Shown here: piece after piece, positions 38,894 to 48,400 of the stretch | Layout of the letters: each line of letters opens with the position of its first letter | How positions within the stretch are numbered: the first letter of the stretch is position 1 | DNA from: Streptomyces sp. SUK 48 | Lineage (GTDB): Bacteria; Actinomycetota; Actinomycetes; Streptomycetales; Streptomycetaceae | DNA length: 64,000 nt | Assembly (NCBI RefSeq): GCF_009650765.1 | Contig: NZ_CP045740.1 | Location: 682,001-746,000, forward strand | Direction: 5' to 3' | Program-made: the position numbers and the translations under genes | The notes under the pieces: model-generated | Databases searched by the model: none | Told to the model about the DNA's origin: nothing | What the model saw: the letters and a program-made list of their open reading frames with translations, nothing else

Positions 38894-39286
38894 ATGGAGC
38901 TGCGCAGCGTCGAGGAGCTGATGGAGCTGCTGCACGCCGGGCGGCCCCGGCACGCGCTGCGGACCGCCGCACTGCTGCGCCGCGGCCGCCCCGCCGACAA
39001 GGAGCTCCAGGTGGCGGGGCTGGTGCAGGGCATCGGGCCGCTGCCGGGTACGGGCGGCGAGGCGGACTCGGCACGCCGGGCCGCCGCGGCGGTACGGCCG
39101 CTGCTCGGGGAACGGGTGTTCCGGCTGCTGCGCGGGGACGCGGGCGCCGACGAGGACGTCCTGCGGCTGAGCCTGGCCCGCGAGGAGGCCCGTACGGCGG
39201 GCTTCGACGCCGGTGTGCTGGAGGACTGGCGCACGGTCCTGGAACTGGTTGCCGCGCGCCACCGCCGGCTGGACGCGGTCGACTGA
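38894..39286 (+). CDS. Degenerate HD-domain-like protein
   Basis: A 130-residue helical protein. The stretch RHALRTAALLRRGRPADKEL followed by QVAGLVQGIGPLPGTGG resembles the first half of an HD phosphohydrolase domain (H...HD). The metal-binding His-Asp doublet is replaced by Gln-Gly, so metal-dependent hydrolysis is unlikely. Conserved spacing suggests descent from inositol-oxygenase or HD-type proteins (inference). I chose the ATG at 38894, preceded by GGAAGGACGGACGC; earlier in-frame starts lie in sequence without codon bias. Confidence 0.7.
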   Translation: MELRSVEELMELLHAGRPRHALRTAALLRRGRPADKELQVAGLVQGIGPLPGTGGEADSARRAAAAVRPLLGERVFRLLRGDAGADEDVLRLSLAREEARTAGFDAGVLEDWRTVLELVAARHRRLDAVD

Positions 39287-39326
39287 CCCCCGGGGCGGAC
39301 CCCGGGACGTCAGTGCGCGGCGCCCG

Positions 39327-40838
39327 CTACCACTTGCCGGGCGCGTAGTCCTTGAGGAAGACGCCGTACACGTCGTCGCCGTCCTCGCCGCGCACGATCG
39401 GGTCGTAGACGCGGGCCGCGCCGTCGACCAGGTCGAGGGGCGCGTGGAAACCGGCCTCGGCGAGGCGCAGCTTGTCGTAGTGCGGGCGCTCGTCGGTGAT
39501 CCAGCCGGTGTCGACGGAGGTCATGAGGATGCCGTCGGTGTCGAACATCTCCTGGGCGCTGGTCCGCGTCACCATGTTCATGGCCGCCTTCGCCGCGTTG
39601 GTGTTCGGGTGACCGGCGCCCTTGTAGCCGCGGCTGAACACCCCTTCCATCGCCGAGACGTTGACGACGTACGACCGTCCGCGCGCCGCCTTGCGGGCCG
39701 CGTCGGCCATCGCCGGGCGGAGCATGCTGATCAGGATGAACGGCGCCGTGTAGTTGCACAGCTGGGTCTCCAGCAGCTCCACCGGGGAGATCTGCTCGAT
39801 GGACTGCACCCAGGTGTTGGAGTCCACGACGTCCGGGACCAGGCCGCCCGCGTCGATCGCGGTGCCGTCCAGGTGCCGGGCGACGCTCGCGTTGCCCGCG
39901 ACGAGCGCGAGGTCGGCGACCTTCTGCGCGTCCAGGCCGCTGGCGCCGATGGGCAGCGCGGCGATGCCGTCCACGGCGCCGGAGTTGAAGGCGCCGATCA
40001 CCTGGTGGGCGGGGAGCTCACCGGCGGGCAGCGGGGCGCTCTCGCCCTCGACCAGCGCGGCGTACGCCGCGGGCAGCCGGCGTACGGTCTGCGTCGCGTT
40101 GTTGATCAGGATGTCGAGCGGGCCCGCCTCGGTGACCCGCTCGGCCAGCGACACGGCCTGCGCCGGGTCGCGCAGGTCGATGCCGACGATCTCCAGGCGG
40201 TGCAGCCAGTCCGCCGAGTCCTCCATCGCCTTGAAGCGGCGGATGGCGTCCTTGGGGAACCGGGTGGTGATCGTCGTGTGCGCGCCGTCGCGCAGCAGCC
40301 GCAGCGCGATGTACATGCCGATCTTGGCGCGGCCGCCGGTGAGCAGGGCGCGCTTGCCGGTGAGGTCGGCGCGGGCGTCCCGCTTGGCGCGGTTCAGGGC
40401 GGCGCACCGGGGACAGAGCTGGTGGTAGAAGTAGTCGACCTCGACGTAGCGGGTCTTGCAGGTGTAGCAGGAGCGCGGGCGCTGGAGTATGCCCGCGATG
40501 CGGCCCTCCTCGACCTTGGAGGAGGGCAGGATGCCCTCGGTCTCGTCGTCGATGCGCTCGGCGGAGCCGGTGGCCGTGGCCTCGGTGATCGCGCGGTCGT
40601 GCGCGGTCTTGGCGGCCCGGCGCTCCTGGCGGCGGCGCTGCTTGACCGTCCGGTAGAGGGACGAGGTGGCCCGGCGCACCAGGATCGCGTCGGGGTGGTC
40701 GACATCGATCGTGTCGAGCTCCTCCAGCACGCTGAGGCAGAGGGCCAGGCGCTCGGGGTCGATCCCCGGGCCGTGGACGACCTCTTCCGCGGCCATGGGG
40801 TCCGTGGCGGCCATGGAGCCGTCTTCTGTCACCGTCAT
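39327..40838 (-). CDS. SDR-fold protein with N-terminal zinc ribbon
   Basis: A 503-residue protein. An N-terminal region of about 120 residues includes a basic helix (SLYRTVKQRRRQERRAAKTA) and a zinc-ribbon-like module CYTC ... CPRC near residues 123-145. A Rossmann SDR domain follows: nucleotide loop LLTGGRAKIGMYIALRLL, the NNA motif (LDILINNATQ) and the active-site serine region VVNVSAMEGVF. The usual Tyr-x3-Lys is HPNTNAAKAAMNM, with Thr in the Tyr position. The protein may bind NAD(P) but work with a changed mechanism. Similar SDR proteins occur in plants and actinobacteria; function unknown. Confidence 0.88.
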   Translation of the reverse strand: MTVTEDGSMAATDPMAAEEVVHGPGIDPERLALCLSVLEELDTIDVDHPDAILVRRATSSLYRTVKQRRRQERRAAKTAHDRAITEATATGSAERIDDETEGILPSSKVEEGRIAGILQRPRSCYTCKTRYVEVDYFYHQLCPRCAALNRAKRDARADLTGKRALLTGGRAKIGMYIALRLLRDGAHTTITTRFPKDAIRRFKAMEDSADWLHRLEIVGIDLRDPAQAVSLAERVTEAGPLDILINNATQTVRRLPAAYAALVEGESAPLPAGELPAHQVIGAFNSGAVDGIAALPIGASGLDAQKVADLALVAGNASVARHLDGTAIDAGGLVPDVVDSNTWVQSIEQISPVELLETQLCNYTAPFILISMLRPAMADAARKAARGRSYVVNVSAMEGVFSRGYKGAGHPNTNAAKAAMNMVTRTSAQEMFDTDGILMTSVDTGWITDERPHYDKLRLAEAGFHAPLDLVDGAARVYDPIVRGEDGDDVYGVFLKDYAPGKW

Positions 40839-41043
40839 CGCGCTGCCGTTTCCCTGATCCCGCGCAGCGCTCCGATTCGCGCCCGCTATCGAACGCGAAA
40901 TTTTAACGGAGCCCGGGACCAGGAAGCGAAACCCGATCGGAGCAGGGGGGCGAGGCCGGTGGAGACAGGGAGGCGGGGCCGGTGGAAAGCGGACGGCCGG
41001 GGCGGGGCCGGGGGCCCGTGCGCACCCCGTAGGGCCCCGTGCC

Positions 41044-42375
41044 TCAGCAGTCGCACGCCGCCAGCAGTGTCTTCACCTCCGTCGATACCGCGTGCGCGAA
41101 CCGGTCGAGATCCGGGACCGCCGCCGCGTCCGCGACCAGGCCGTAGTGGACCCGGCCGCGGTACGTCGAGATCGCGACCGCGAGCGACTGGCCGGGCGCG
41201 AGCGGGGCCAGGGGGTAGACCTCGGTCAGCTGGTGGCCGCCGAGGCGCAGTCCCACGCCGGGCAGCGGCACGCTGGTGACCAGGATGTCGAACCACAGCC
41301 GGGCGGCCTGGCCGACGAGCGGGCCGCCGAGCCGGTGGCCGAGCGCCGGCACATGATCGGCGAGCAGCGCGACCGCGCCGGCGCCCCGGTCGGGGCCCAC
41401 GTCCTTGTTGCGGACCATCGCGGTGCGCACGGCCGCGAGCCGGCCGAGCGGGTCGGGCTCGTCCACGGGGAGCCGTATCAGATAGCCGGAGAGCCGGTTG
41501 CCGGGTGGCTGGGCGGTGCGCGGGCGGCGCCGGGAGACGGGGATCAGGGCGCGCGGCGCCACCCCGGCGCTGCCGTCGCCGCGTTCGTCGAGCCAGCGGC
41601 GCAACGCCCCGGCGACGACCGCGATGAGGACGTCGTTGACCGTGCCCCCGGCCGTCTTGCGCACCCGGTGCACCTCGTCGATGTCCAGGACGACGCCGGC
41701 CGTGCGGCGGGTGCCGCTGGGCGGGGAGGCGAGCGCGGTGCTGGGCCGCATGCGCAGGGTGGACAGGGCGAGGGAGGCGCCGATGTCCAGGGCCCGGCCC
41801 GCATCGGAGAGGACGCCCCTGAGCAGGCCGGGGAGCATGCCGGGCAGCTCGCGCACGTCCGGCAGGGCCCGGCGCGGCGGGGCCGCGGGGCGCGGCGGCC
41901 GCTCGGGCATGTCCATCGGATCGAGGACGCCCGCGGCGAGTTTGAGCGCGCGCAGCCCGTCGGCGAGGGCGTGGTGGAACTTGAAGAGCACGGCGAAGGA
42001 GACCCCGTCCTCGCCGGGCAGGACATGCGCCTCCCAGGGCGGCCGGCCGCGCTCCAGCGGACGCTCCATCAGCCGACCGGCCACCGCGTGGAAGTCGCCG
42101 GTCGGCGCGTGCAGCCGTACATGGTTCAGCGGGTCGAAGTCCGGGTCCGCCTCGCGGGTGGCGCCGCCGAAGGCGAGCGGGCCCCAGACGTCGCGGATGC
42201 GCAGGCGCAGCCCGGGGACGGCGGCGGCGCGGGCGGCGAGCAGGTCGGCGGCGTGGGCGCCCGCGGTGGGCGAGTGCGCGCCGAAGACGCCGAGCGCGCC
42301 CAGGTGCATCGGGTGCCGGTCGGACTCCATGTTCCAGAAGGCCAGGTCGAGGGGAGCGAGCAAATCGGAGGTCAC
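41044..42375 (-). CDS. Wax ester synthase/diacylglycerol acyltransferase (WS/DGAT)
   Basis: A 443-residue acyltransferase with the catalytic HHALADG motif (HHxxxDG) near residue 134 and the family opening LAPLDLAFWNMESDRHPMHL. C-terminal motifs include ILVTSVPLPGVGLRLGGH and YRGRVHYGLVADAAAVPD. These enzymes esterify acyl-CoA to diacylglycerol or fatty alcohols and build Streptomyces triacylglycerol stores at the membrane. The gene order around it resembles that of the characterised S. coelicolor enzyme Sco0958 (from memory, unverified). It starts at a GTG. Confidence 0.93.
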   Translation of the reverse strand: MTSDLLAPLDLAFWNMESDRHPMHLGALGVFGAHSPTAGAHAADLLAARAAAVPGLRLRIRDVWGPLAFGGATREADPDFDPLNHVRLHAPTGDFHAVAGRLMERPLERGRPPWEAHVLPGEDGVSFAVLFKFHHALADGLRALKLAAGVLDPMDMPERPPRPAAPPRRALPDVRELPGMLPGLLRGVLSDAGRALDIGASLALSTLRMRPSTALASPPSGTRRTAGVVLDIDEVHRVRKTAGGTVNDVLIAVVAGALRRWLDERGDGSAGVAPRALIPVSRRRPRTAQPPGNRLSGYLIRLPVDEPDPLGRLAAVRTAMVRNKDVGPDRGAGAVALLADHVPALGHRLGGPLVGQAARLWFDILVTSVPLPGVGLRLGGHQLTEVYPLAPLAPGQSLAVAISTYRGRVHYGLVADAAAVPDLDRFAHAVSTEVKTLLAACDC

Positions 42376-42474
42376 GGGCTTGCCTCGCGCGTCGACGGAA
42401 GGGAACTTCAGTCAAGCCCCGGCAGTCGATTACGGTCAAGTTCGATCGATATGCGCTCAGTTAACAACGGATAA

Positions 42475-42503
42475 AGTCCCGCCCCTCCGAACGGGGCGGG
42501 ACT
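42475..42503. terminator. Terminator after the GH92 gene
   Basis: Perfect 11-bp arms, agtcccgcccc (42475-42485) and ggggcgggact (42493-42503), around 7 nt, just beyond the GH92 stop codon on the minus strand. Confidence 0.85.
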
Positions 42504-42519
42504 CGGGAGAAGCCTGAGG

Positions 42520-44841
42520 TCACTTCAGTACCGGGGGAACCGCCTGGGCCGCCGTACCCCACCCTGACGGGCGCGGGCCGACCGTGAACGCCAGCGAGCG
42601 CAGGGAGCGCAGCGCACGCGTCGTCAGATACGTCCGCCCGTGGGCCGAACCGTCGGCCCGCACGCCCTGGACGTAGCGGTCGGCGGCCGAGGTGCCGGGC
42701 GCGGTGACGGTCAGTCCGCCGCTCGGCCAGTAGCGGCGGTCCAGGGCGAGGTCGACGCGGTCGAAGACCGGGGTGGACAGGCCCCAGGTGTCGTAGCCGG
42801 GCTGGATCGGGAACAGCCCGATGGACGAGAGCACGTTCCAGGCGGACATGGTGCCGAGGTCGTCGTTGCCGGTCATACCGGTGGGGCCGTCGGTGAACAG
42901 GGTCAGGGCCGCGTGCACCACGTCGGTGGTCTTCCACGGCTGGCCGGTGGCGAGGTAGGTGTAGGGCGCGATCAGATCGGGCTCGTTCATCGGGTTGTAG
43001 ACGGCCGCGTTGTAGTACGCGTACGCGTCGCCGTGCACCCACACCTCGCGGGCCGTCCGCGCCGGGTCGGCGAGCAGCCGGTCGTAGGCGAAGAAGGAGT
43101 CCAGGCGGTCGTTGGCGGCGCGCTTGCCGCCGATCAGGCCGATCATGCCGGTCAGGTCCTGCGGGACCAGCCACTGGTACTGCCAGGCCGTGCCCTCGTG
43201 GAAGCCGGTGCCGAGCGCCGGGTCGGGGGAGCCGGTGAAGGCTCCGGAGGCGTCCCGGGCCCGGAAGAAGCCGGTCGAGGGGTCGAAGATGGTGCGGTAG
43301 TTGCGCGAGCGGGCCGCGTACCGGGCGGCGTCGGCGTCATGCCCGAGATCCCGGGCCATCTGGGCGAGCATGGCGTCGGCGAGGGCGTACTCCAGGGTGA
43401 CGGAGGCGCCGTGGTGGTAGTCGGAGTCGCCCATCTTGGCCAGCGGCCGGTCCTTGTCGAACGGGGCGAAGCCGTCCTTGATGTACTCGGCGTTCGCCTC
43501 CCGCCCGATCCCCGGGTTCGCGGCGGGCGGCACCCCGTCCGCGTTCTTGCGCAGCGCGCGGTAGGCCCGCTCCTCGAACCCCTTCAGCAGGCCCATCTGA
43601 TAGGCGGTGGTCAGGAAGGGGGTGACCGGGTCGCCGCTCATCACGTTCGTCTCGACCGGGCCGTACCCCCACTTGGGCAGCCAGCCGCCGTCCTCGTCGA
43701 CCGCCACCACCGAGCGGGCCATGTCCCGTGCCTCGCGCGGCGCGAGCAGGGCGAGCAGCTGGGCCTGGGTGCGGTAGGTGTCCCACAGCGACCAGTTCTG
43801 GTAGTACGTGAAGCCGTAGGCGTGGTGGACCCGCCGGTCCCAGCCGAAGTAGCGGCCGTCGGCGTCGCCGCCGACGTTGGGCGCGAGGTAGGACCGGTAC
43901 AGCGAGGAGTAGAACGTACGGCGCAGGGTGCCGGTACCGCCCCGGACCCGCACCCGCGCCAGCCGCGCCTCCCACTGCCCGCGGGCCGCCCGGCGCACGG
44001 TGTCGAACGAGCGCCCGCCCTCGGCCCGCAGATTGCCCGCAGCTCCCGCCGCGTCGACGTACGACAGCGCGGTGGTCGCCTCGACCGTACGGTCCCGGGT
44101 GGTGTCGAAGCGGACATAGGCGCCGCCACGCCCACTGCGCGAGCCCGCGGTGACGGTGGCGCCGTCCCAGGTGCCGTACGCGGTGAAGGGCCGGCTGAAC
44201 CGGGTGATCGTGTGGACCGTGTACGGACCGGTGTCCCGGCAGAAGCCGTGCCCGGTGATCTCGGTGCGCACGGTGTGGTCGTCCAGGATCTCCACCTTGC
44301 TGCCGCTCGCCTTGTGCAGCGACTGGGCCGCGTTCAGCAGGACGTCGGCCTTGGCGGTGGCGGGGAAGGTGTAGCGCTGCACCCCGGTGCGGGCGGAGGC
44401 GGTCAGCTCGGCGCGGATGCCGGAGGCGAGGCCGACGCGGTAGTAGCCGGGGCTCGCCGTCTCGTCGCCGTGCGCGAAGGCGGCGGCGTACTTGGCGTCG
44501 TCGGTCTGTGTGACGTCGCCGGTGGTGGGCAGCACGGGCAGGTCGCCGCCGATCCGGCAGCCCACACCCGACAGATGGACCAGCGAGAAGCCGCGGATCC
44601 GGCTCTGGGTGTAGTCGTAACCGGTGTTGTGCCCGGTGTCGGGCGAGAGCTGCACCATGCCGAAGGGCACGGCGGCGCCGGGGAAGGTGTTGCCCTCGTC
44701 CTGGCTCCCGATGAAGGGGTTCACCAGGTCGGTGAGGTGGCCGTCGGTCCGCTCGGCGGCTCCTGCGGCGGGGGTGGCGATCAGCGCGGACGCTGCCATC
44801 ACCCAGGCCAGGCACAGCCGTGTGCGCCGGGTCCCTCTCAT
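42520..44841 (-). CDS. Secreted GH92 alpha-1,2-mannosidase
   Basis: A 773-residue exported glycosidase. A signal peptide (LCLAWVMAASALIATPAAGA) precedes DLVNPFIGSQDEGNTFPGAA, the GH92 hallmark. Others are HLSGVGC, WSLWDTYRTQAQLLALLAP, GTAWQYQWLVPQDL and GNDDLGTMSAWNVLSSIG, which hold calcium and acid/base residues. It releases alpha-mannose from fungal or host glycans or mannoproteins. I chose the ATG at 44841, which has GGAGG upstream and the signal right after it; a start at 45096 would bury the signal. Confidence 0.94.
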   Translation of the reverse strand: MRGTRRTRLCLAWVMAASALIATPAAGAAERTDGHLTDLVNPFIGSQDEGNTFPGAAVPFGMVQLSPDTGHNTGYDYTQSRIRGFSLVHLSGVGCRIGGDLPVLPTTGDVTQTDDAKYAAAFAHGDETASPGYYRVGLASGIRAELTASARTGVQRYTFPATAKADVLLNAAQSLHKASGSKVEILDDHTVRTEITGHGFCRDTGPYTVHTITRFSRPFTAYGTWDGATVTAGSRSGRGGAYVRFDTTRDRTVEATTALSYVDAAGAAGNLRAEGGRSFDTVRRAARGQWEARLARVRVRGGTGTLRRTFYSSLYRSYLAPNVGGDADGRYFGWDRRVHHAYGFTYYQNWSLWDTYRTQAQLLALLAPREARDMARSVVAVDEDGGWLPKWGYGPVETNVMSGDPVTPFLTTAYQMGLLKGFEERAYRALRKNADGVPPAANPGIGREANAEYIKDGFAPFDKDRPLAKMGDSDYHHGASVTLEYALADAMLAQMARDLGHDADAARYAARSRNYRTIFDPSTGFFRARDASGAFTGSPDPALGTGFHEGTAWQYQWLVPQDLTGMIGLIGGKRAANDRLDSFFAYDRLLADPARTAREVWVHGDAYAYYNAAVYNPMNEPDLIAPYTYLATGQPWKTTDVVHAALTLFTDGPTGMTGNDDLGTMSAWNVLSSIGLFPIQPGYDTWGLSTPVFDRVDLALDRRYWPSGGLTVTAPGTSAADRYVQGVRADGSAHGRTYLTTRALRSLRSLAFTVGPRPSGWGTAAQAVPPVLK

Positions 44842-45008
44842 CTCGGATGACCTCCGGAGGTTCGACATCGTTGCCTGCATCGTGGCGGGCGAATGCCGTG
44901 AAACCGGGCATTGCACGGCGGGAGAGGGTAAACGCGTCGCGGACGAGGGTGATTTGACGGACTGTGAGAAGAGCGCGCGCCCCGGCCGCGCCCCCGCCGT
45001 ACGGCACT

Positions 45009-45767
45009 TCAGCCGGCCGGCCGATCTCCCGTGTCCGATACGGCGGTTGAGGCGCGCGGTGCCGCCGGGGGCCGGGGGAAGCAGCAGTCGCCGCACACAC
45101 CGCCGCCGGGGACCCGGTAGTACAGGCAGCAGCTGCGCCGGCGGAACGCGGTGCCGGTACGGGTGCCCGTGGACCGCAGCAGGGGGTGGCCGAAGAGTTC
45201 ACCGGCGAGCGCGCGGGTGCGGGCCACCGTGCCGGGGCGCCCCTCGGCGCGGGCCCAGCGCTCCAGTTCCCGGGCGGCTCCGGCGAGCGCGGAGCCCGCG
45301 TTGCCCCACAGCAGCCCGGCCGCGATCCCGTAATGGGCTCTCAGGGTCTCCCCCAGGGGCTCCAGATGACCGTGCAGCACGGCGTCGGCGAGGGCGGTCG
45401 CGTCCCCGGGTCCCGGGCGTACCTCGGTGAGCCACAGGTCGTCGGGCGCGGACGCCTCGATGTCCCAGCGCAGCAGGCCCGGACGCAGATCGGGCAGCCG
45501 GCCGTACAGGACGGCGCAGCCGAGCGCGGCCGACCAGAGCCGGGCGGCCAGGCCCTGCTGGGCGAGGGAGGCGGCGACCCGGGGTTCGGGGGTGCCCAGG
45601 CGGCGGCCGACGAGGCGCACGCGTGCGCTCAGGGGATCGCCGGGGCCGTCCGGCGCGTAGGCCGCCGCGAGGGTCGGCAGCCCGGCCGGGTTCCCGTGCG
45701 GGGCCGGGCGCAGGGTGAAGAAGGGGCCCGGCGGGCGCAGGGCGGCGAGTTCGGGGTCGAGGTCCAC
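45009..45767 (-). CDS. FhuF-like ferric siderophore reductase
   Basis: A 252-residue protein starting at GTG. The C-terminal RRSCCLYYRVPGGGVCGDCC gives the four cysteines of the FhuF 2Fe-2S centre. FhuF-type proteins reduce iron in imported hydroxamate siderophores to release it in the cytoplasm. The N-terminal body shows normal FhuF layout (LPDLRPGLLRWDI, AHYGIAAGLLWGNAGSAL). No siderophore genes adjoin. I saw no clear IdeR/DmdR box in the 244-bp divergent gap. Confidence 0.88.
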   Translation of the reverse strand: MDLDPELAALRPPGPFFTLRPAPHGNPAGLPTLAAAYAPDGPGDPLSARVRLVGRRLGTPEPRVAASLAQQGLAARLWSAALGCAVLYGRLPDLRPGLLRWDIEASAPDDLWLTEVRPGPGDATALADAVLHGHLEPLGETLRAHYGIAAGLLWGNAGSALAGAARELERWARAEGRPGTVARTRALAGELFGHPLLRSTGTRTGTAFRRRSCCLYYRVPGGGVCGDCCFPRPPAAPRASTAVSDTGDRPAG

Positions 45768-46011
45768 GAGGACACTCGTACCAGGCCCGTTCGCGCACCG
45801 GTCGTCGGGGGGCTCCCCCCGGGTAACCCACCTGAGGGATGATCACCGAACCGGTGTACTCCATCGGGAGTAGGACGCATTGCGTGCTCAGGGACGACGA
45901 CGGGAAGAGCGCGGGCGGGCAGAGTGTTGACCATGGAAGCCGACCGTAGGCCGCGCCGGGCTCAGGCCCCCCGCCGCACGCACAGGAGACGCCGATGAGC
46001 GGGAGAGGCCG

Positions 46012-47124
46012 ATGAGCGCCCTCGCGCTGTCGGTGCTGCTGTCGCTCGTGTCCGCCGTCGGCTACGCGGGCGGCGCGATCGTGCAGGAGCGCGTGGCCGT
46101 GACCTCTCCGGACAGCGCGTATCTGCCGCTGCGCAGGCCCGGTTGGTGGGGCGCGCTCGCGCTCAACAGCCTCGGCGGACTGCTGCACGTGGTGGCACTG
46201 GCCTACGGCCCGCTGAGCATCGTCCAGCCGCTCGGCGCGCTGACCATCGTCTTCGCCCTGCCGCTGGCCACGCTGTGCGTGGGCCGCCGGGCCGGGGCGG
46301 CCGCCTGGCGCGGCGCCGTGATGGCCACCGTCGGGCTCGCCGGACTGCTTTCCCTGGTCGGCTCCTCCCAGGACCACGCGCTCGACGCCGCCCAGCGGCT
46401 GGCGACCGCGATCGTCACCGGCGGCGCGGTGGTGGCCCTCATGTGCGCGGGCCGGGCCGCCCACCGGCACCCCGCGGTGCGCAGCGTGCTGCTCGCCACG
46501 GCGGCGGGCACGGCGTTCGGCATCTCCTCGGTGTTCACCAAGTCCGTCACCGTCGACTGGGACGGCGGCCTGCACTCCCCCGGCACCCTGTTCTCACTGG
46601 CACTGATCGCCGTGTTCTCGGTGGCCGGCGTCCTGCTGTCCCAGGCTTCCTACCGGGGCGGCGGCCTGGCCGCGCCGCTCGCCACGCTGACCGTCGTCAA
46701 CCCGGTGCTGGCCGCCGTCGTCGGCATCCTCATGTTCGGTGAGACCTTCCGCTACGGCCCGACGGGCACCCTGCTCGCGCTGGGGTGCGGGGTGCTGGCG
46801 GCCGGCGGGCTGATCATGCTGACGACGGAGCGGATGGAGGAGACGGGGCCGGCGGTCCCGGAGCCCTCGGCCGCCGCCGGGACGCAGGCCGGCGGCGCGA
46901 TGCTCTCCTCGGTGCCGAGGCAGCGGGTCGACGGGGCGGACGTACGCGTCCCCGCGGCCGCCGACGGACCGCTCAGGGAGCAGGACCCCCGGGAGCCGCT
47001 GCTCCCGGCGGCCGGCACCGCCCCGGGCGACCCGGGCGAGCCCGCGCCTGCCGGGGAGCGCGCGCCCACGGCGCCGTACGCCCACCAGGCGCTCCCCCAC
47101 CGGCGGCCGCGGGTCAGATCCTGA
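46012..47124 (+). CDS. DMT-superfamily (EamA/NIPA-like) transporter
   Basis: A 370-residue membrane protein. About nine helices fill the first 280 residues (SALALSVLLSLVSAVGYAGG ... ALGCGVLAAGGLIMLTTERM), in two repeated halves as in drug/metabolite transporters. A charged Ala/Pro-rich cytoplasmic tail of about 90 residues follows. The substrate is unknown; the gene may carry metabolites or divalent cations. It overlaps the convergent M23 peptidase gene by 11 bp. Confidence 0.9.
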   Translation: MSALALSVLLSLVSAVGYAGGAIVQERVAVTSPDSAYLPLRRPGWWGALALNSLGGLLHVVALAYGPLSIVQPLGALTIVFALPLATLCVGRRAGAAAWRGAVMATVGLAGLLSLVGSSQDHALDAAQRLATAIVTGGAVVALMCAGRAAHRHPAVRSVLLATAAGTAFGISSVFTKSVTVDWDGGLHSPGTLFSLALIAVFSVAGVLLSQASYRGGGLAAPLATLTVVNPVLAAVVGILMFGETFRYGPTGTLLALGCGVLAAGGLIMLTTERMEETGPAVPEPSAAAGTQAGGAMLSSVPRQRVDGADVRVPAAADGPLREQDPREPLLPAAGTAPGDPGEPAPAGERAPTAPYAHQALPHRRPRVRS

Positions 47125-48130
47125 CGCCGTGGGCCCTCAGGTAGGCGAGCGGATCGATGTCCGAGCCGAAGCCGGGCCCGGTGCGCACCTCGAAGTGCAG
47201 ATGGGGGCCGGTGACGTTGCCGGTCGACCCGGAGCGGGCGATGCGGCCGCCGGCGGCGACACGCTGTCCGACCCGCACGGAGATCGCCGACAGATGGCCG
47301 TACTGGGTGTAGTGCCCGTCGGCGTGCCGGAGCACCACCTGGTACCCGTAGGAGCCGCCCCAGCCCGCGGCCACCACCTCCCCCGCCTCGGCCGCGTGCA
47401 CGGCGGTGCCGGTCGGCACGAGGAAGTCGACGCCGGTGTGGTACCCCTTCGACCAGTAGGGGCCGGGCACGCGGTATCCGGTGCCGATGGCCGCGTGGAC
47501 CGGGGCGACGACGCCGACGTCATGCGTACTCGTCCCGGCCCTGGTGCCCTTGCCGGTCTTGGAACTCTCGATGGTCCTGGTGCTCTTGGTCCGGTGGTGG
47601 GCCTTCGGCTTCGCCGGGTGCGAAGTCGGCCGCGTGTGCGCGGACTTGGCGTCTCCGGCGGACGCTTTGCCGGGGTGCAGGCCGAGCCGCTCGCCCGGCA
47701 GGATCAGGTCGGGGTCGGCGCCGACGGTGGCGCGGTTGGCCGCGTAGAGCCGCTGCCAGCCGCCCGGGACGTGGTGGTCGCCGGCGATGCCGGAGAGGGT
47801 GTCGCCGTGGACCACCGTGTACATCGTGGTGCGTCCGGCCCGGGACTGGGGCGTGGTCTGGGGGCGCACATCGTGGGCGGAGGCGTCGAGAGCCCTGCCG
47901 GGTACGGCGTCCAGAACCCTGCCGGGTACGGCGTCCCTGATGCCGCCCCCGGGGCTCGCGTGAGGGCCGGCCTCGGCGCCGGCGCGGGTGTCCGCCCCGG
48001 TGGCCGTGCCCGCGGCCGGGCCCGCGGCGATCAGCGGGAGCGCGAGGCCCGCGCCGCCCGCCGTGACCGTGAGCGAGGCGCGGTTGATCCTGTTCGGCTG
48101 ATACCGGCGGTGCCGGCCGCTTAGGGCCAT
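47114..48130 (-). CDS. LysM-M23 peptidoglycan endopeptidase
   Basis: A 338-residue secreted peptidase. An N-terminal basic/hydrophobic segment (INRASLTVTAGGAGLALPLI) is followed by an Ala-rich linker with tandem DAVPGR units. A LysM domain comes next (MYTVVHGDTLSGIAGDHHVP ... ILPGERLGL), then a His/Lys-rich linker. The M23 domain has the zinc motif GYHTGVDFLVPTGTAV and HLHFEV; HTGVD gives His and Asp ligands. It cleaves peptide cross-links in the wall. The start at 48130 is preferred over 48187. I looked for a ydaO-type riboswitch upstream and did not find one. Confidence 0.92.
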   Translation of the reverse strand: MALSGRHRRYQPNRINRASLTVTAGGAGLALPLIAAGPAAGTATGADTRAGAEAGPHASPGGGIRDAVPGRVLDAVPGRALDASAHDVRPQTTPQSRAGRTTMYTVVHGDTLSGIAGDHHVPGGWQRLYAANRATVGADPDLILPGERLGLHPGKASAGDAKSAHTRPTSHPAKPKAHHRTKSTRTIESSKTGKGTRAGTSTHDVGVVAPVHAAIGTGYRVPGPYWSKGYHTGVDFLVPTGTAVHAAEAGEVVAAGWGGSYGYQVVLRHADGHYTQYGHLSAISVRVGQRVAAGGRIARSGSTGNVTGPHLHFEVRTGPGFGSDIDPLAYLRAHGVRI

Positions 48131-48400
48131 GCGCGAGGTCCCCTCATGCGTCAGGAGGGGCAAAGTTATGCGCCGCGAACATGCCACGACAAGACGGCGT
48201 TTCGGCCTTCCATGGGCACCAACTGGCCATGATCGTAGGGTTGTTGACGATACTCACCCCGGGTCGGCACGAAAGGGACCCGGGCCCCGGGCCCGGGGAC
48301 GGCGGGTCTGATGTGCGCTCGCCCGGGCGTCACGTCAGGATGGGCGGGGACCCGTACCACACGGGGGCCGTACGTACGAGGCGATCAGGGAGCAGGCGGT

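Noticed and set aside
45768..46011. IdeR/DmdR iron box upstream of fhuF
   Set aside because: No sequence close to the 19-bp iron-box palindrome was found.
48131..48400. Possible cyclic-di-AMP (ydaO) riboswitch before the LysM-M23 gene
   Set aside because: Such riboswitches precede many Streptomyces wall hydrolase genes, but I could not find the conserved ydaO core strings here.
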